64,000 bases of DNA, from positions 62,001 through 126,000 of the forward strand of contig JAEKKX010000009.1 in NCBI GenBank assembly GCA_019510125.1. Direction: 5' to 3'. The translations under genes were made by a program, and so were the position numbers. Of this stretch, positions 30,401 to 39,113 are shown in pieces. The first letter of the stretch is position 1; every line of letters begins with the position of its first letter. The notes under the pieces are model-generated. The model ran no database searches and was not told the DNA's origin. It worked only from the letters and a program-made list of their open reading frames with translations. The DNA comes from Lysobacterales bacterium (GTDB lineage Bacteria; Pseudomonadota; Gammaproteobacteria; Xanthomonadales; Xanthomonadaceae).

Positions 30401-33400
30401 ATCGCGAAGGGAGTCGTCGCGGCCTGGGTCGCCGCCGGGGTCGAGACGGCGATCGCCGCGGGCGTCGCCGCGGCGATCGCGCGATCCGCCGGTGTCGACC
30501 CCGAAACCGGCGCGCCGTGCGCGTTGCGCATGGCGGCCGCGTGCTCGTCGACCAGGACGCCGGCGATCGCGTTGATCGAGGGATACTCGAAGAACATCGT
30601 CGGATTGATGTCGAGCCCGTAGCGCGCATTCAGCGCGTTGGCGAACCCGGCGAGGCCGATGGAATCGAAGCCGAGGTCGAGCAGGATGCTGTCGAGCGAC
30701 AGGTCGTCCTCCTCGATCTTCAGCATCTCCATCACGATGCCGGACAGCGAGGCGACGACCGTGGACCGCAGGTCGCCAGCCGCTTCGTCCGACGCCGCGA
30801 CCGACGGCGCGGCGGCAGGCGTCGCTCCGGTCGCCGCGGACGCTTTCGGCTCGGCGATGCCCCAGGCCGATTCGATCTTGTCGGCGACGCCCTCGAGCAC
30901 GGCGAGCTGCGCCTGCTCGGACATCAGTCCGCGTTCGAACGCGCGCAGGCCGAAGTCGGTCCCCAGGGGCTTGATGCCGAGCTTGGTGCGGAAGAACAGC
31001 TCGGTCTGCTCGTCGAGCTTCATCCCGCCTTCGGCCCACAGCGACCAGTTCAGGCTGAGGCTGTGGCCGCGACGCTCGCCGCGGGCGCGGCGCCGCTCGC
31101 GCAGCGCGGCGTGCGCGTCCATGAAGTGGTTCGCGTAAGCGTAGTCGCACTGGCCGGCATTGCCGAACGCCGCGAGCGAAGAGAACAGCGCGAAGAAGTC
31201 GAGGTCGTCGTCGGCGGTCAGTTCGTCCAGCAGCAGCGTGCCGTCGACCTTCGGCGCCAGCACCGCGCGCATTTCGTCGCGGGTCTTCTTCCAGAGGAAG
31301 GCGTCGCGCAGCACGCCGGCGCTGTGCAGGACGCCGTCGATGCGGCCGAAGCGCGCCCTGGCCTCGGCGAGCAGCCGCGCCACGTCCTCCCGGCACGACA
31401 CGTCGGCGGCGACGTGCAGCACCTCCGCGCCCGCCGCTTCCAGCGACGCGACCCGGGCCCGGCTCGCGTCCGACAGCGCCGACCGGCCGGTCAGCACCAG
31501 CCGCGCCCGGCACGTGCGCGCGAGGTGCTCGGCGAAGATCAGGCCGAGCCCGCCGACACCGCCGGTGATCACGTAGACGCCGCGGTGGCGCAGCGCAGCG
31601 CCGACGCTGCCGGCGGCCGGGAGCGCGTCGTCGTCGAGCCGGTACAGCGTCCGTTCCGCGCGCACGCCGTCGACCCAGCGGACCGCGACGGCCTGGCGGG
31701 TGCGCTCGTCCAGTTCCGCGCCCACGCAGGCGGCGAACCGGTCGGGCGCGGCCGCGGCGCGATCGAGGTGCAGGACCTTGCATTCGATCCTCGGGTTCTC
31801 CAGGCGCACCGTCCTGGCGAAGCCGGCGAGCGCCACGTCGAGCGGGTCGGCCTCCTCGCCGTCGGCGCCGTGCGCGCACAGCAACTGCACGGCCTGCTTG
31901 GCCTTCCCGGCCATCAGCGCCTGGCACAGGAACAGCAGCGCATGGACGCCCAGGTCGAGGGTCGCCTCGACCGTATCGCGGCGCGCGTCCAGCGGCCAGG
32001 CAAAGCAGAGTTTCCCGCTGTTCCAGCCGGCCCCGCGCACGGCTTCGATCAGCCGGACGTAGTCGTCGCGGTTGCGCGGGTCGATGGTGTAGGCGTCGTC
32101 GCCCAGCGCCGCGAACGCCGCGCCGGGACGCACGCGCCAGACCCGCCCGGCCGCGGCGAGCGCATCGCCGCGTCGCGGGTCGGTCTCGAACAGCAGCACC
32201 TGGCCGAGTCCGGCCGGGGCGTCCGGCGCGGGCGTCGTCACCCAGCGCTGGCCGTAGAACAGTTCCGCGAAACCGTCGGCGTCGACCGCCGGCCTCGGCG
32301 CTGGCGACGGTGCGGACGGCGCGGCCACCGCGGCGACCTCGCTTGGCGCGGCCTCGGCGCCGCGGGACGCCTCCGCCTTGCCGTGGACGACGTTCAGCGG
32401 AACGCCGACCGACTCGCGGATGCGCATCAGCACGCGCCCGGTCTCGTCGAGGATCTCGAGATGCTGCTTCGCCAGGCCGCCGGTGGCGCTGCGATCGCCG
32501 GGCGAACGGGTCAGGTGGCTGTAGCAGGTCCTGGTCAGCGGGTGCAGCCGTTCGATCTCGCCGATCGAATACGGCACGCGCATTTCGCCGGTGTCGCGAC
32601 ACAACTGCGCGGCGACGCCGGCCTGCATGGCGGCGTCGAGGATGCACGGATGGAACACGAAGTCCTCGAAATCGCCGTCGCGGACCTCGGGCAGGCGCAG
32701 CAGGCCGAGCACTTCGTCGTCGTTCGCCCAGACCGTCTCGAGCAGGCGGAAGCTCGGCCCGTAGCGGAGGCCGACCCGCTCGAACAGCGGGTAGACCGTG
32801 CCGACGTCGGCGACCTGCGCGCAACGGGCGCGGATCGCCTCGAGATCGACGTACTCGGCGGGCGCGGACGCGACCGGGTCGGCGGCGTACAGCAGCTTGC
32901 CCTGGCAGTACGTCGTCCGCGCCCCGGCAGCAGCGTCGGCGTCGGCGAAGACCTCGAACAGCACGCCGTCGGCCGCGGGCCTGAGCTCGACCATCGCCGG
33001 CGTCGGCGAAGCCGCGTGCGCCGTCAGCGGACTCACCCAGGTGATGTTGCGGACGCGATCGACCCGCGCGCCGGCGGCGACCTCGCCGGCCTTGCGCGCG
33101 AGATCGACGTAGGCCGTACCCGGCAGCGTCGGCACCCCGGACACCACGTGGTCGTGGAGGAAGAACTCGTCCTCGCGGAATGACTTCCTGAACAACTGGC
33201 GCTGGAAGGTCGATTCGTTGCTGTCGATCAGCGGATGCAGCCCGGCGATCGCGCCAGCGACCGGGGCGTGGCGACGGGTCGGGTCCGGCAGCCAGTGGCG
33301 CTTGTCGGCGAAGGGATAGGTGGGCAGCGAGATCCGGCGGCCGTCCGCGGTCATGCCGCGGCAGTCCGCGAGCAGGCCCTCGGCCCACAGTTGCGCGATC

Positions 33401-36400
33401 TTGTGCGGCGCCTGGCGCTGCGACAGCAGTTCGAGGAATTTCGAGCGCTCCTCGTGGCTCAGCAGCCTGGCGATGCCGTCGGCGTTCCTGGCGTTTCCGG
33501 CGACGATGTCCGGATCGTTCGCGCCCGCCGCGTAGCGGCGCAGCTTCGCGACGAGGTCGGGCACGCCGTCGGCGACGATCGCCAGCCGGTGATCGAACGA
33601 CTTGCGGCCGTCCTGCAGGGTGAACGCGACATCGCCGGCGCGCGGCGGCGGCTCGGTCGTCTCCAGGCGACGGCACAGCGCCGCGGCCATGGCCCGCAAC
33701 TGGTCCTCGTTGCGGGCCGAGAGCGGGAACACCCGCGGACCCGCATCGCCGGATTCCACGCCGCGGTCGGCCGCCTCGAACGACTCGATGACGACATGGG
33801 CGTTGGCGCCGCCGGCGCCGAACGAGCTGATGCCGGCGCGCAGCGGCAGCGCCCGGCCGTCGAGCCGCTTCGGCGCCCACGGTTCGAGCGTGCGCTGGAC
33901 CCGGAACGGCGACGAGGAGAAATCGATGTGCGGATTCAGCGCCTCCGCGTGCAGCGACGGCGCCAGTTGGCGATGCTTGAGCTGGAGCAGGACCTTGCTG
34001 ACGCCGGCCAGCCCGGCCGCCGCTTCCAGATGGCCGATGTTGGTCTTGATCGAGCCGATCGGGACGCTGCCGACGCCCGCGTGGCCGGAGCCGAAGGCAT
34101 GGTCGAGGCCCGAGATCTCGACGGGATCGCCGAGCTCGGTGCCGGTGCCGTGCGCCTCGATGTAGCCGATCGAATCGGGCTCGACCCCGGCCTTGCGCAG
34201 CGCGGCGGCGATCAGCGCGCCCTGCGCCTTGGGGTTCGGGACGGTGTAGCTGCTGGTGCGGCCGCCGTGGTTGACCAGCGCGCTCTTGATCACGCCGTAG
34301 ACCTGGTCGCGATCCTCGATCGCCTTCGCCAGCGGCTTGATCAGGATCGCGATGACGCCTTCGCCGGCGACGTAGCCGTTGGCGCCGGCGCCGAACGTGC
34401 GGCAGACGCCGTCCTTCGACAGCGCCCCGCCGGCGTTGTTGATGTCGAACTTGTGCTGGTGCAGGTCGAGGTTGACGCCGCCGACGATGGCGCTGTCGCA
34501 GCCGCCGCCGCGGATCGCTTCGCAGGCGAGCTGCAGCGCGGTCATGCTGGAGGAACACGCGGTGTCGACCGTGAGGCTCGGCCCGGTCAGGTTCATCCAG
34601 TAGGAGACCCGATTGGCGATGCTCCACAGGAACGAGTTCGGGTGCAGTTCGTCCCCGAGCACTTTGCGCTCGACGCCGAGCATCTGGTACATCGTCCAGA
34701 CCGCGCCGACGAAGACGCCGACGTTGCGCGGCGCATTGTCGGGGGCGAGGATCTCGGGATAGTAGCCGGCGTCCTCCAGCGCTTCCCACGCCACCTCCAG
34801 GAACAGCCGCTCCTGCGGGTCGAGCATCTCGGCTTCGCGCGGGGAGACGTTGAAGAACAGGGAGTCGAAGCGGTCGATGTCGTCCACGAACCCGCCGCGA
34901 TAGCGGCGCGAGAACCCGGTGTGCAGCCGGCGCGCGTAGCGCGACTCGGGCAGTTCCTCGATGCAGTCGACGCCGTCGCGCAGATTGCGCCACAGCGCTT
35001 CGGCGTCGCGCGCCCGCGGATAGCGTCCGGCCAGGCCGACGATCGCGATGTCGAAACTCTCGTCCGTCGCCGCCGGCGGGACGACGGACGCGCCTCCCGG
35101 CGTGGCCCGCGCGGTGCGCGGAGTGTCGATCCTGACTGCAGGCGCATCGACGGCCGGCGCGCCCGACCCGGCGACGTCCGCATCGCGGACCGGCGACGAC
35201 GCCGGATTCAGGTAGCCGAGCAATGCGTACTTCGCGTGGACATCGCCCGGCGCGTCGGCGCCGGACAGCCGCGGCACGTTGGGCATGCCGGCGAAGGCCG
35301 CCACCAGCCGCCGGGCGATCTCGTCCGCGGCGGACGCCGCGAGGCCCACCGGGATCGCCAGCCGGATCAGCCGGTTCAGCGCGGTGCCCTTCTGCATGCC
35401 GACGCTGTGGGCGGCGGCCCGGACGCCGGTGTTGAGGTACAGGAACGCGAGGCATTCGGCGACCGGCAGCGCGGAGCCGGCGAATGCCGGGATCGCCCCG
35501 GCGTCGATCAGGACGCAGTGCCCGCCGACCGGCGCGACGACCGGCACCCCGGCCGCGTCCAGCGCCTTCCAGATCGTCTCGACGGCACGGACGCGGCGAT
35601 CGATCTGCAGTTCGATGTGGCGTCGGTCCTGCAACGCGAGGCCGACAAGCTTCTTCTCGATGACGTCCAGGCCGCCGCCGTCCTGGTCCAGGACCTTCTG
35701 CAGGCGGCGCAGCAGCGACGGGTCGCGGGTCGCGACCAGGCCGCCCTTGTCGATGCAGAAATCCTTGGCGAGGCTGCCGATGATCGCGTCGGCGAACCCG
35801 AGCAGTGCGCGCGCGGCCTGCCACATCCCCTCGCCCGCCGTTCCGGAGCCGTCGCGGGTCAGGAACCATGCGTTCTCGAGCACGCGGGTGGCGTCGACGA
35901 CCAGCGGGATCGAACGCGGGGCGAGCAGCGCCTTGACCTCGCGCAGGTGCTCGATGGCGATCGGCACGCCGCCGGCCGCGTTGTCGCTGACCTCGATGCA
36001 GACGTAGGCGATGTCGTCGCCGTGCGCCGCCAGTTCCTCGCGCAGCGCATCCAGGCACAGTCCGGCCTTGGCCGGATCGTGCGACCGCAGGTCGAACAGC
36101 GCCGGATGCGGCAGTTCGCGCGGGGTGAATCCCTTGTCGATCTGGTGGTAGAGGCAGGTCGGGAACAGCAGGTTCTGCAATACCCGGCCCTTGCGCTCGA
36201 AGGCCTTGCACAGCAGGTGGTCGGCGCTGCGTCCGGCGTCGGTCAGCACGAAATGCTCGAACGGGAAGATGGCCCGGAGCTGTTCGTGCAGGTTCACCGG
36301 CTGCTGCAGGCGGCTGCGCAGGTGCGCCATGCGCTTGCCGACGAAGGCGCTGTCGAGCTGCGCCCAGGAGTCGGTCTTGAGGTCGAAATCGACTTCCGCG

Positions 36401-38064
36401 GACGCGAGGTTGAGCGGATTGAAGCCCGCTTCCGCCAGCGCGCGCGCACGGGGAACGTCCACCGAGGCGTCCATGCCCGCCTCCGCAACGGCGGCGGGTC
36501 GCGCCGCGGGCGCGCCCACGGCACGGGGCACGGGCGGGTTGTGGTTCTCGGTGTCCGGGGTCTGCGCCTTCGCCGGGTCCGCGATCATCATGATGATGTC
36601 GAGGACGTTGTCGGCAGGGCCGGCGTCCTTCGGGCGGCAGAGGTAGATCGTCCGGTTCTCGGGGCGGAACTTGTTCTTGAACTGCAGGTTGCCTTCGTCG
36701 TTGAAGATCTTCTGGCTGTGCAGGTCGTCGAGGATCCTGTCGACCGCCGGGTCGGCATGCGGCGACGTCTCCAGCCGGCAGCCGTAGGTGCCGCCGAGGC
36801 TGAGCATGTCCCGCCCTTCGGCCACCAGCGCCGCGATGATCTGCACGATCGCGTATTCGAGCCCGCCCAGCGGCATCTCCGGCGGGTAGAACTCCAGGTC
36901 CATCAGATAGCCGTTGAGCGCCCCGCTCATCCCCGAGATGAGGATGACGTTCTGCAGCGCATCGTCGAGATAGGTCAGGAAGATGCGGTGCTGGGGATGC
37001 AGGCTGCCGTCGAGGATCTCCTGGCGGACGATGTGGATCAGCGGGTTGACCATCGTCCTGGCTTCGCACCAGCGGTCGATGATCCCGGCGATGGCGCGGT
37101 CGGTCGCCGGATCGCTGCCGCAGGCGTATTCGACCGTGCGGCAGGCACCGCTCTTCTCGAACTTGCCGACGAGGTAGCGCAGGCGACGCATCGCGCCGCC
37201 CTCGAGGGTGAAGTGCTTGAGGTCGAGGATCCGCTGCAGCGCGCCGAACGGCGTGGACGAGTACGCGGTGTCGCCGATCGATTCCAGCACTTCGTCGATG
37301 AAGAAGTTGAGCTGGAAGCCCTTCTCCACGCAGTAGCGCTGCATCTGTTCGGCGATCTCGCCGAACAGCGCCTGGGGCCCGGTGTAGGCGTAGACCAGGA
37401 TCAGCCGGCCGCTGCGGCTGTAGTTGAAATACCCGCGCCGCTGGCTGTCGATGAACAGGTTGGGGGCGATGTTGCGGGTGCCGCGCGAGACGCAGCCTTC
37501 GTTCTTGTACTGCTCGTAGATGGCCTGCAGCGCCGACTGCAGCGCCGGGAACGCTTCGAGGTCGCGCTCGAGCATGCGCACGCTTTCCGCAGGCGGCTCC
37601 GGCGACGGCGGCTCCGGCGGCGGCTCGACCGCATGCGCCTGCGCGCGCGCTGCGCCGGCCTGCGCCGCGCGCCCGGGCGTCGGGTGAGGGATCGGCGCCG
37701 ATGCCGATGCCGGGTCCGGAATGGCGACGGCCGGCGTCGCATCGACCGAAGTCGGCCGGGCGGTCGTGGACGTCGACGTGGACGTGGACGTGGAGAACTT
37801 CGCGACCAGCGTGTCGGCATGCCTGTCGACGAAGTACCGGGCCAGCGATTCGATGTTGAAGTTCTCGAACAGCAGCGTCTTCGGCAGCGTGCCGAAGTCC
37901 GCTTCCAGCGCCTTGATGATCTTGAGGACGCGGAAGGAATCGACGCCGAGATCGCCGAACGACGTCGCCGCATCGAACCCCGACCGGGCGATGCCGCTGC
38001 TTTCGGCGACGAGAGACGCGAGGTAGCGCTCGGTCGGCTCGATCAGTTGCGTTCGATCTGACAT
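27457..38064 (-). CDS. AT-less polyketide synthase (PKS A) with embedded DUF2156 and PLP beta-lyase domains
   Basis: A 3,535-residue first PKS of the operon. Order: ACP (Ser43 in GVDSF), Ser/Thr/Pro linker, DUF2156/GNAT-like domain (about 164-495), tryptophanase-like PLP domain (about 547-929; Asp724, Lys767), KS (about 1005-1430; Cys1170), DH (about 1600-1870; HVVSGVPTLP with His1639, and DAAMQ), KR (about 2155-2345; TGGVGGLG, DYAYAN), ACP (Ser2468), KS (about 2582-3015) and a degenerate DH-like tail (about 3190-3510) with no catalytic motif. The starting ACP must belong to a module that begins on another protein, and the final KS continues onto the ACP of PKS B. The ATG at 38064 has GAGGT just upstream. 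The stop overlaps the next start (ATGA). The DUF-PLP pair resembles the sulfur-inserting DUF-SH didomain of leinamycin synthases. Confidence 0.95.
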   Translation of the reverse strand: MSDRTQLIEPTERYLASLVAESSGIARSGFDAATSFGDLGVDSFRVLKIIKALEADFGTLPKTLLFENFNIESLARYFVDRHADTLVAKFSTSTSTSTSTTARPTSVDATPAVAIPDPASASAPIPHPTPGRAAQAGAARAQAHAVEPPPEPPSPEPPAESVRMLERDLEAFPALQSALQAIYEQYKNEGCVSRGTRNIAPNLFIDSQRRGYFNYSRSGRLILVYAYTGPQALFGEIAEQMQRYCVEKGFQLNFFIDEVLESIGDTAYSSTPFGALQRILDLKHFTLEGGAMRRLRYLVGKFEKSGACRTVEYACGSDPATDRAIAGIIDRWCEARTMVNPLIHIVRQEILDGSLHPQHRIFLTYLDDALQNVILISGMSGALNGYLMDLEFYPPEMPLGGLEYAIVQIIAALVAEGRDMLSLGGTYGCRLETSPHADPAVDRILDDLHSQKIFNDEGNLQFKNKFRPENRTIYLCRPKDAGPADNVLDIIMMIADPAKAQTPDTENHNPPVPRAVGAPAARPAAVAEAGMDASVDVPRARALAEAGFNPLNLASAEVDFDLKTDSWAQLDSAFVGKRMAHLRSRLQQPVNLHEQLRAIFPFEHFVLTDAGRSADHLLCKAFERKGRVLQNLLFPTCLYHQIDKGFTPRELPHPALFDLRSHDPAKAGLCLDALREELAAHGDDIAYVCIEVSDNAAGGVPIAIEHLREVKALLAPRSIPLVVDATRVLENAWFLTRDGSGTAGEGMWQAARALLGFADAIIGSLAKDFCIDKGGLVATRDPSLLRRLQKVLDQDGGGLDVIEKKLVGLALQDRRHIELQIDRRVRAVETIWKALDAAGVPVVAPVGGHCVLIDAGAIPAFAGSALPVAECLAFLYLNTGVRAAAHSVGMQKGTALNRLIRLAIPVGLAASAADEIARRLVAAFAGMPNVPRLSGADAPGDVHAKYALLGYLNPASSPVRDADVAGSGAPAVDAPAVRIDTPRTARATPGGASVVPPAATDESFDIAIVGLAGRYPRARDAEALWRNLRDGVDCIEELPESRYARRLHTGFSRRYRGGFVDDIDRFDSLFFNVSPREAEMLDPQERLFLEVAWEALEDAGYYPEILAPDNAPRNVGVFVGAVWTMYQMLGVERKVLGDELHPNSFLWSIANRVSYWMNLTGPSLTVDTACSSSMTALQLACEAIRGGGCDSAIVGGVNLDLHQHKFDINNAGGALSKDGVCRTFGAGANGYVAGEGVIAILIKPLAKAIEDRDQVYGVIKSALVNHGGRTSSYTVPNPKAQGALIAAALRKAGVEPDSIGYIEAHGTGTELGDPVEISGLDHAFGSGHAGVGSVPIGSIKTNIGHLEAAAGLAGVSKVLLQLKHRQLAPSLHAEALNPHIDFSSSPFRVQRTLEPWAPKRLDGRALPLRAGISSFGAGGANAHVVIESFEAADRGVESGDAGPRVFPLSARNEDQLRAMAAALCRRLETTEPPPRAGDVAFTLQDGRKSFDHRLAIVADGVPDLVAKLRRYAAGANDPDIVAGNARNADGIARLLSHEERSKFLELLSQRQAPHKIAQLWAEGLLADCRGMTADGRRISLPTYPFADKRHWLPDPTRRHAPVAGAIAGLHPLIDSNESTFQRQLFRKSFREDEFFLHDHVVSGVPTLPGTAYVDLARKAGEVAAGARVDRVRNITWVSPLTAHAASPTPAMVELRPAADGVLFEVFADADAAAGARTTYCQGKLLYAADPVASAPAEYVDLEAIRARCAQVADVGTVYPLFERVGLRYGPSFRLLETVWANDDEVLGLLRLPEVRDGDFEDFVFHPCILDAAMQAGVAAQLCRDTGEMRVPYSIGEIERLHPLTRTCYSHLTRSPGDRSATGGLAKQHLEILDETGRVLMRIRESVGVPLNVVHGKAEASRGAEAAPSEVAAVAAPSAPSPAPRPAVDADGFAELFYGQRWVTTPAPDAPAGLGQVLLFETDPRRGDALAAAGRVWRVRPGAAFAALGDDAYTIDPRNRDDYVRLIEAVRGAGWNSGKLCFAWPLDARRDTVEATLDLGVHALLFLCQALMAGKAKQAVQLLCAHGADGEEADPLDVALAGFARTVRLENPRIECKVLHLDRAAAAPDRFAACVGAELDERTRQAVAVRWVDGVRAERTLYRLDDDALPAAGSVGAALRHRGVYVITGGVGGLGLIFAEHLARTCRARLVLTGRSALSDASRARVASLEAAGAEVLHVAADVSCREDVARLLAEARARFGRIDGVLHSAGVLRDAFLWKKTRDEMRAVLAPKVDGTLLLDELTADDDLDFFALFSSLAAFGNAGQCDYAYANHFMDAHAALRERRRARGERRGHSLSLNWSLWAEGGMKLDEQTELFFRTKLGIKPLGTDFGLRAFERGLMSEQAQLAVLEGVADKIESAWGIAEPKASAATGATPAAAPSVAASDEAAGDLRSTVVASLSGIVMEMLKIEEDDLSLDSILLDLGFDSIGLAGFANALNARYGLDINPTMFFEYPSINAIAGVLVDEHAAAMRNAHGAPVSGSTPADRAIAAATPAAIAVSTPAATQAATTPFAIDKGWQPPAPPAAAAPGAAWSGGARNRFREMPIAIVGIAGTMPQSDTLDEFWGHLRAGRDLVTEIPRDRWTWEDYDGNPAEEANTSYSRWGGFMKHVDRFDPLFFGITPREAEMMDPQQRIFIETVWAAIEDSGHRVSDLSGTRTGVFVGVSAKDYIDVLSEQHSTLDGFSASGNSHSILANRISFLLNLRGPSAPLDTACSSSLVALHRAIESIHTGSSEMAIVGGVQVMLTPIGHVSLSTAGMLSPDGKCKAFDKSANGYVRGEGSGAIFIKPLAKALEDGNPVYAVIKATAENHGGRVTMLTAPNPKAQAELLTEAYTSAGVDPASVGYIECHGTGTSLGDPIEIQALKKAFSDLYRQHGHAAPKVPHCGLSSVKTNIGHLEPAAAMASLLKVLLAIRHREIPALLHFETLNPYIDLEGSPFYIVDRTTPWQPARGTDGSAQPLVAGVSSFGWGGANAHAVLEEYRLPARSDAASAPGPQPIVLSAKHPERLRAYAASMARHLREHAVPLSDLAYTLQVGRDAMEERLGFVAESTAQAARLFEAFAAGERPEGLFAGRARRQKAAADGAAPGPLAGDPVAQVRAWVEGAEIDWRAGAVGPATGTRRVSLPTYPFAPDRHWVEAGGAHSAAGSRHGAAALLHPLVHENVSTLRLQRYRSRFGGTQRFPADAVGRPSALALAGMASAALGLALVGEAQAVGIELADVAWCDLPTTMAGRTLLIDLFERGEGGVDFEIHDLEANAFDKPASPQRDPAPAREARRLRCRGRGRMLRRADRPSAGPAPFDAVTDSAGGAEPGGFPRLALDALARQWRASGPVLHAPGRFGFATEVVQGGLIEGGQADDASRTWTVPPELIESAVHAAAILAAGESGAADARPAFLSSLQVFAPCRGSIRVEVRLATETGDAASAVDFDLLDDAGRVCVRARGMRFGDGGPARASEAAFLALLETLERGRPGDVGPLHRQRPETPAARIPERTP
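35280..37575 (-). other. DUF2156 + tryptophanase-like PLP didomain within PKS A (candidate cysteine-lyase unit)
   Basis: The first half (37575-36580) matches the lysylphosphatidylglycerol-synthase C-terminal/DUF2156 pattern: FTLEGGAMRRLRYLVGKFEK, then NGYLMDLEFYPP, then a GLEYAIVQIIAALVAEG helix and a SLGGTYG end. The second half (36425-35280) follows tryptophanase/tyrosine phenol-lyase along its length: TDS near the start, DNAAGGVP before the cofactor, VVDATRVLENAWF with the PLP-N1 aspartate (Asp724), SLAKDF with the Schiff-base lysine (Lys767), and GGHCVLIDAG. The arginine in LIRLAIP corresponds to one that binds the substrate carboxylate in that family. A beta-elimination on an amino acid such as a cysteine adduct is therefore chemically possible. 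Confidence 0.85.
37769..37797. repeat. 6-bp tandem repeat in PKS A linker
   Basis: Consecutive gacgtg-type hexamers encode an (ST)n tract (STSTSTSTS) directly after the N-terminal ACP of PKS A. It acts as a flexible hinge between ACP and DUF2156 domain and is a likely slippage site. Confidence 0.8.
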
Positions 38065-38585
38065 TTCAACCTCGATGAAGCGATTTCCGGTGGTGCACCC
38101 CGCCCGACGATGGCGGCGCGGGCATCGGCGCGCGGCGCATCGGCGTGGTTTCGGCTGGAAGGACGCAGGCGATATCCCGTCGCGTCGCGACGCCCTGCGG
38201 CGCATCGGCGCGCAGCGAACCGCACGGGCGATTCGTGCGCCGACGACAGGCCGGCGGGCGTCCGCGGCATCGCGGACCTGGTACGGGATTCGGAAGTTCG
38301 TTGGAAGCGGGGAATCGCGTCCCCTGCGGCACGGCGGCCTCGAGACAAGGCTCCGCCCCGTGATGTCGCATCCCCTGCGAATCACAATCCCTTGCTTCGT
38401 CCATGTACAACCGAAGCCGATCCCCGACTTCGTCCTGCTCCTGCTCGTCGACGACGGGCGTCGACGCACTCCCCTGCTTTCAACCTATCAGAATCCGGAA
38501 CGACGGGTCAACGAATGGCTGCATCCGCCGCGCGGGATCCGGATTTTCGAGCGCCGGGTCGCGCGAATACGTTTGCAGGAAACGG
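38065..38585 (-). promoter_or_regulatory. 521-bp leader between the antiterminator gene and PKS A
   Basis: No protein-like frame is seen. The stretch holds several strong stem-loops: a 7-bp stem with GCAT loop at 38260-38277 (GTCCGCG/CGCGGAC), a bulged stem at 38330-38362 (CACGG...CCGTG), and a 12-bp palindrome GCGTCGCGACGC near 38179-38190. A 14-bp direct repeat (gcggcgcatcggcg) occurs near 38133 and 38198. This is the region where a NusG-type operon-specific factor would load onto RNA polymerase, and it may also carry the PKS promoter. I could not point to a convincing -35/-10 pair. Confidence 0.45.
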
Positions 38586-39113
38586 TTACAGCATGGTGAT
38601 CGCATCGCTTTCGACCTCGACGCTCACGCTGCTGGCGAGCAGATGCACGTTGATGACCAGGCGATCATGGCGCTTGACCCGGACCAACTCGCCGCAGGCG
38701 CCGGCGAACGGACCGGAAGCGATCTTCACCCGCTGTCCGGGCGTCAACTGCGGGTCCACCCGGAGTTCGGCGCCGCTGTTGACGAGGATCTTCACCGCGT
38801 CCAGGTCGCCTTCGCACAGGGTGGCCGGCCGCGATCCACACAGGATCAGGCCGCAGGAGCCGCGGATGTAGCGGATGTTGTCGAACTGATCGGCGGTGGG
38901 CCGGACGAAGACGTAGCCCGGGAACAGCGGCAATGCCACGACCCGACGCTTTCCCTTCCACTGCCGCAGGACGTTCCGCCTCGGCAGGTACGCATCGATC
39001 CTCTTGTGCTGGAGCGAGGTTTCGACCACGTCCTCGTGGCGACTCCGGGTCTTGAGCACCAGCCACGGGGCGGGCCCGGGCGCTTCATCCTTGATAGCTG
39101 TCGTGTCCTTCAT
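38586..39113 (-). CDS. NusG-family operon-specific transcription antiterminator (LoaP/TaA/RfaH-like)
   Basis: A 175-residue protein with an NGN domain (about 14-110; PWLVLKTRSRHEDVVE, then ALPLFPGYVFVR) and a C-terminal KOW domain (PGQRVKIASGPFAGACGELVRV). It is shorter and more divergent than housekeeping NusG and lacks the rpl/sec neighbours of true nusG. Paralogs of this kind (LoaP in Bacillus, TaA in Myxococcus, RfaH in enterics) let polymerase read through terminators in very long operons, including PKS operons. The ATG at 39113 has GGAG eight bases upstream. Its position at the head of a PKS operon of at least 38 kb strongly suggests it serves that operon. Confidence 0.87.
   Translation of the reverse strand: MKDTTAIKDEAPGPAPWLVLKTRSRHEDVVETSLQHKRIDAYLPRRNVLRQWKGKRRVVALPLFPGYVFVRPTADQFDNIRYIRGSCGLILCGSRPATLCEGDLDAVKILVNSGAELRVDPQLTPGQRVKIASGPFAGACGELVRVKRHDRLVINVHLLASSVSVEVESDAITML

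Noticed and set aside
26869-33183. Plus-strand open frame of 2,104 codons, and a similar one at 33235-38061
   Set aside because: Both lie opposite PKS A and PKS B, where the minus frame has full KS, DH, KR, ACP and TE motifs. No domain is visible in the plus frames.
36580-37575. Reading the DUF2156 segment as the GNAT loading domain known from pederin- or curacin-type synthases
   Set aside because: The motif order matches the lysyl-PG synthase C-terminal family better, and the domain lies after an ACP and before a PLP domain, not at a loading module.
38179-38190. 12-bp palindrome GCGTCGCGACGC as an attachment or operator site
   Set aside because: Such palindromes are frequent by chance at this GC content. 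It is noted only as part of the leader.
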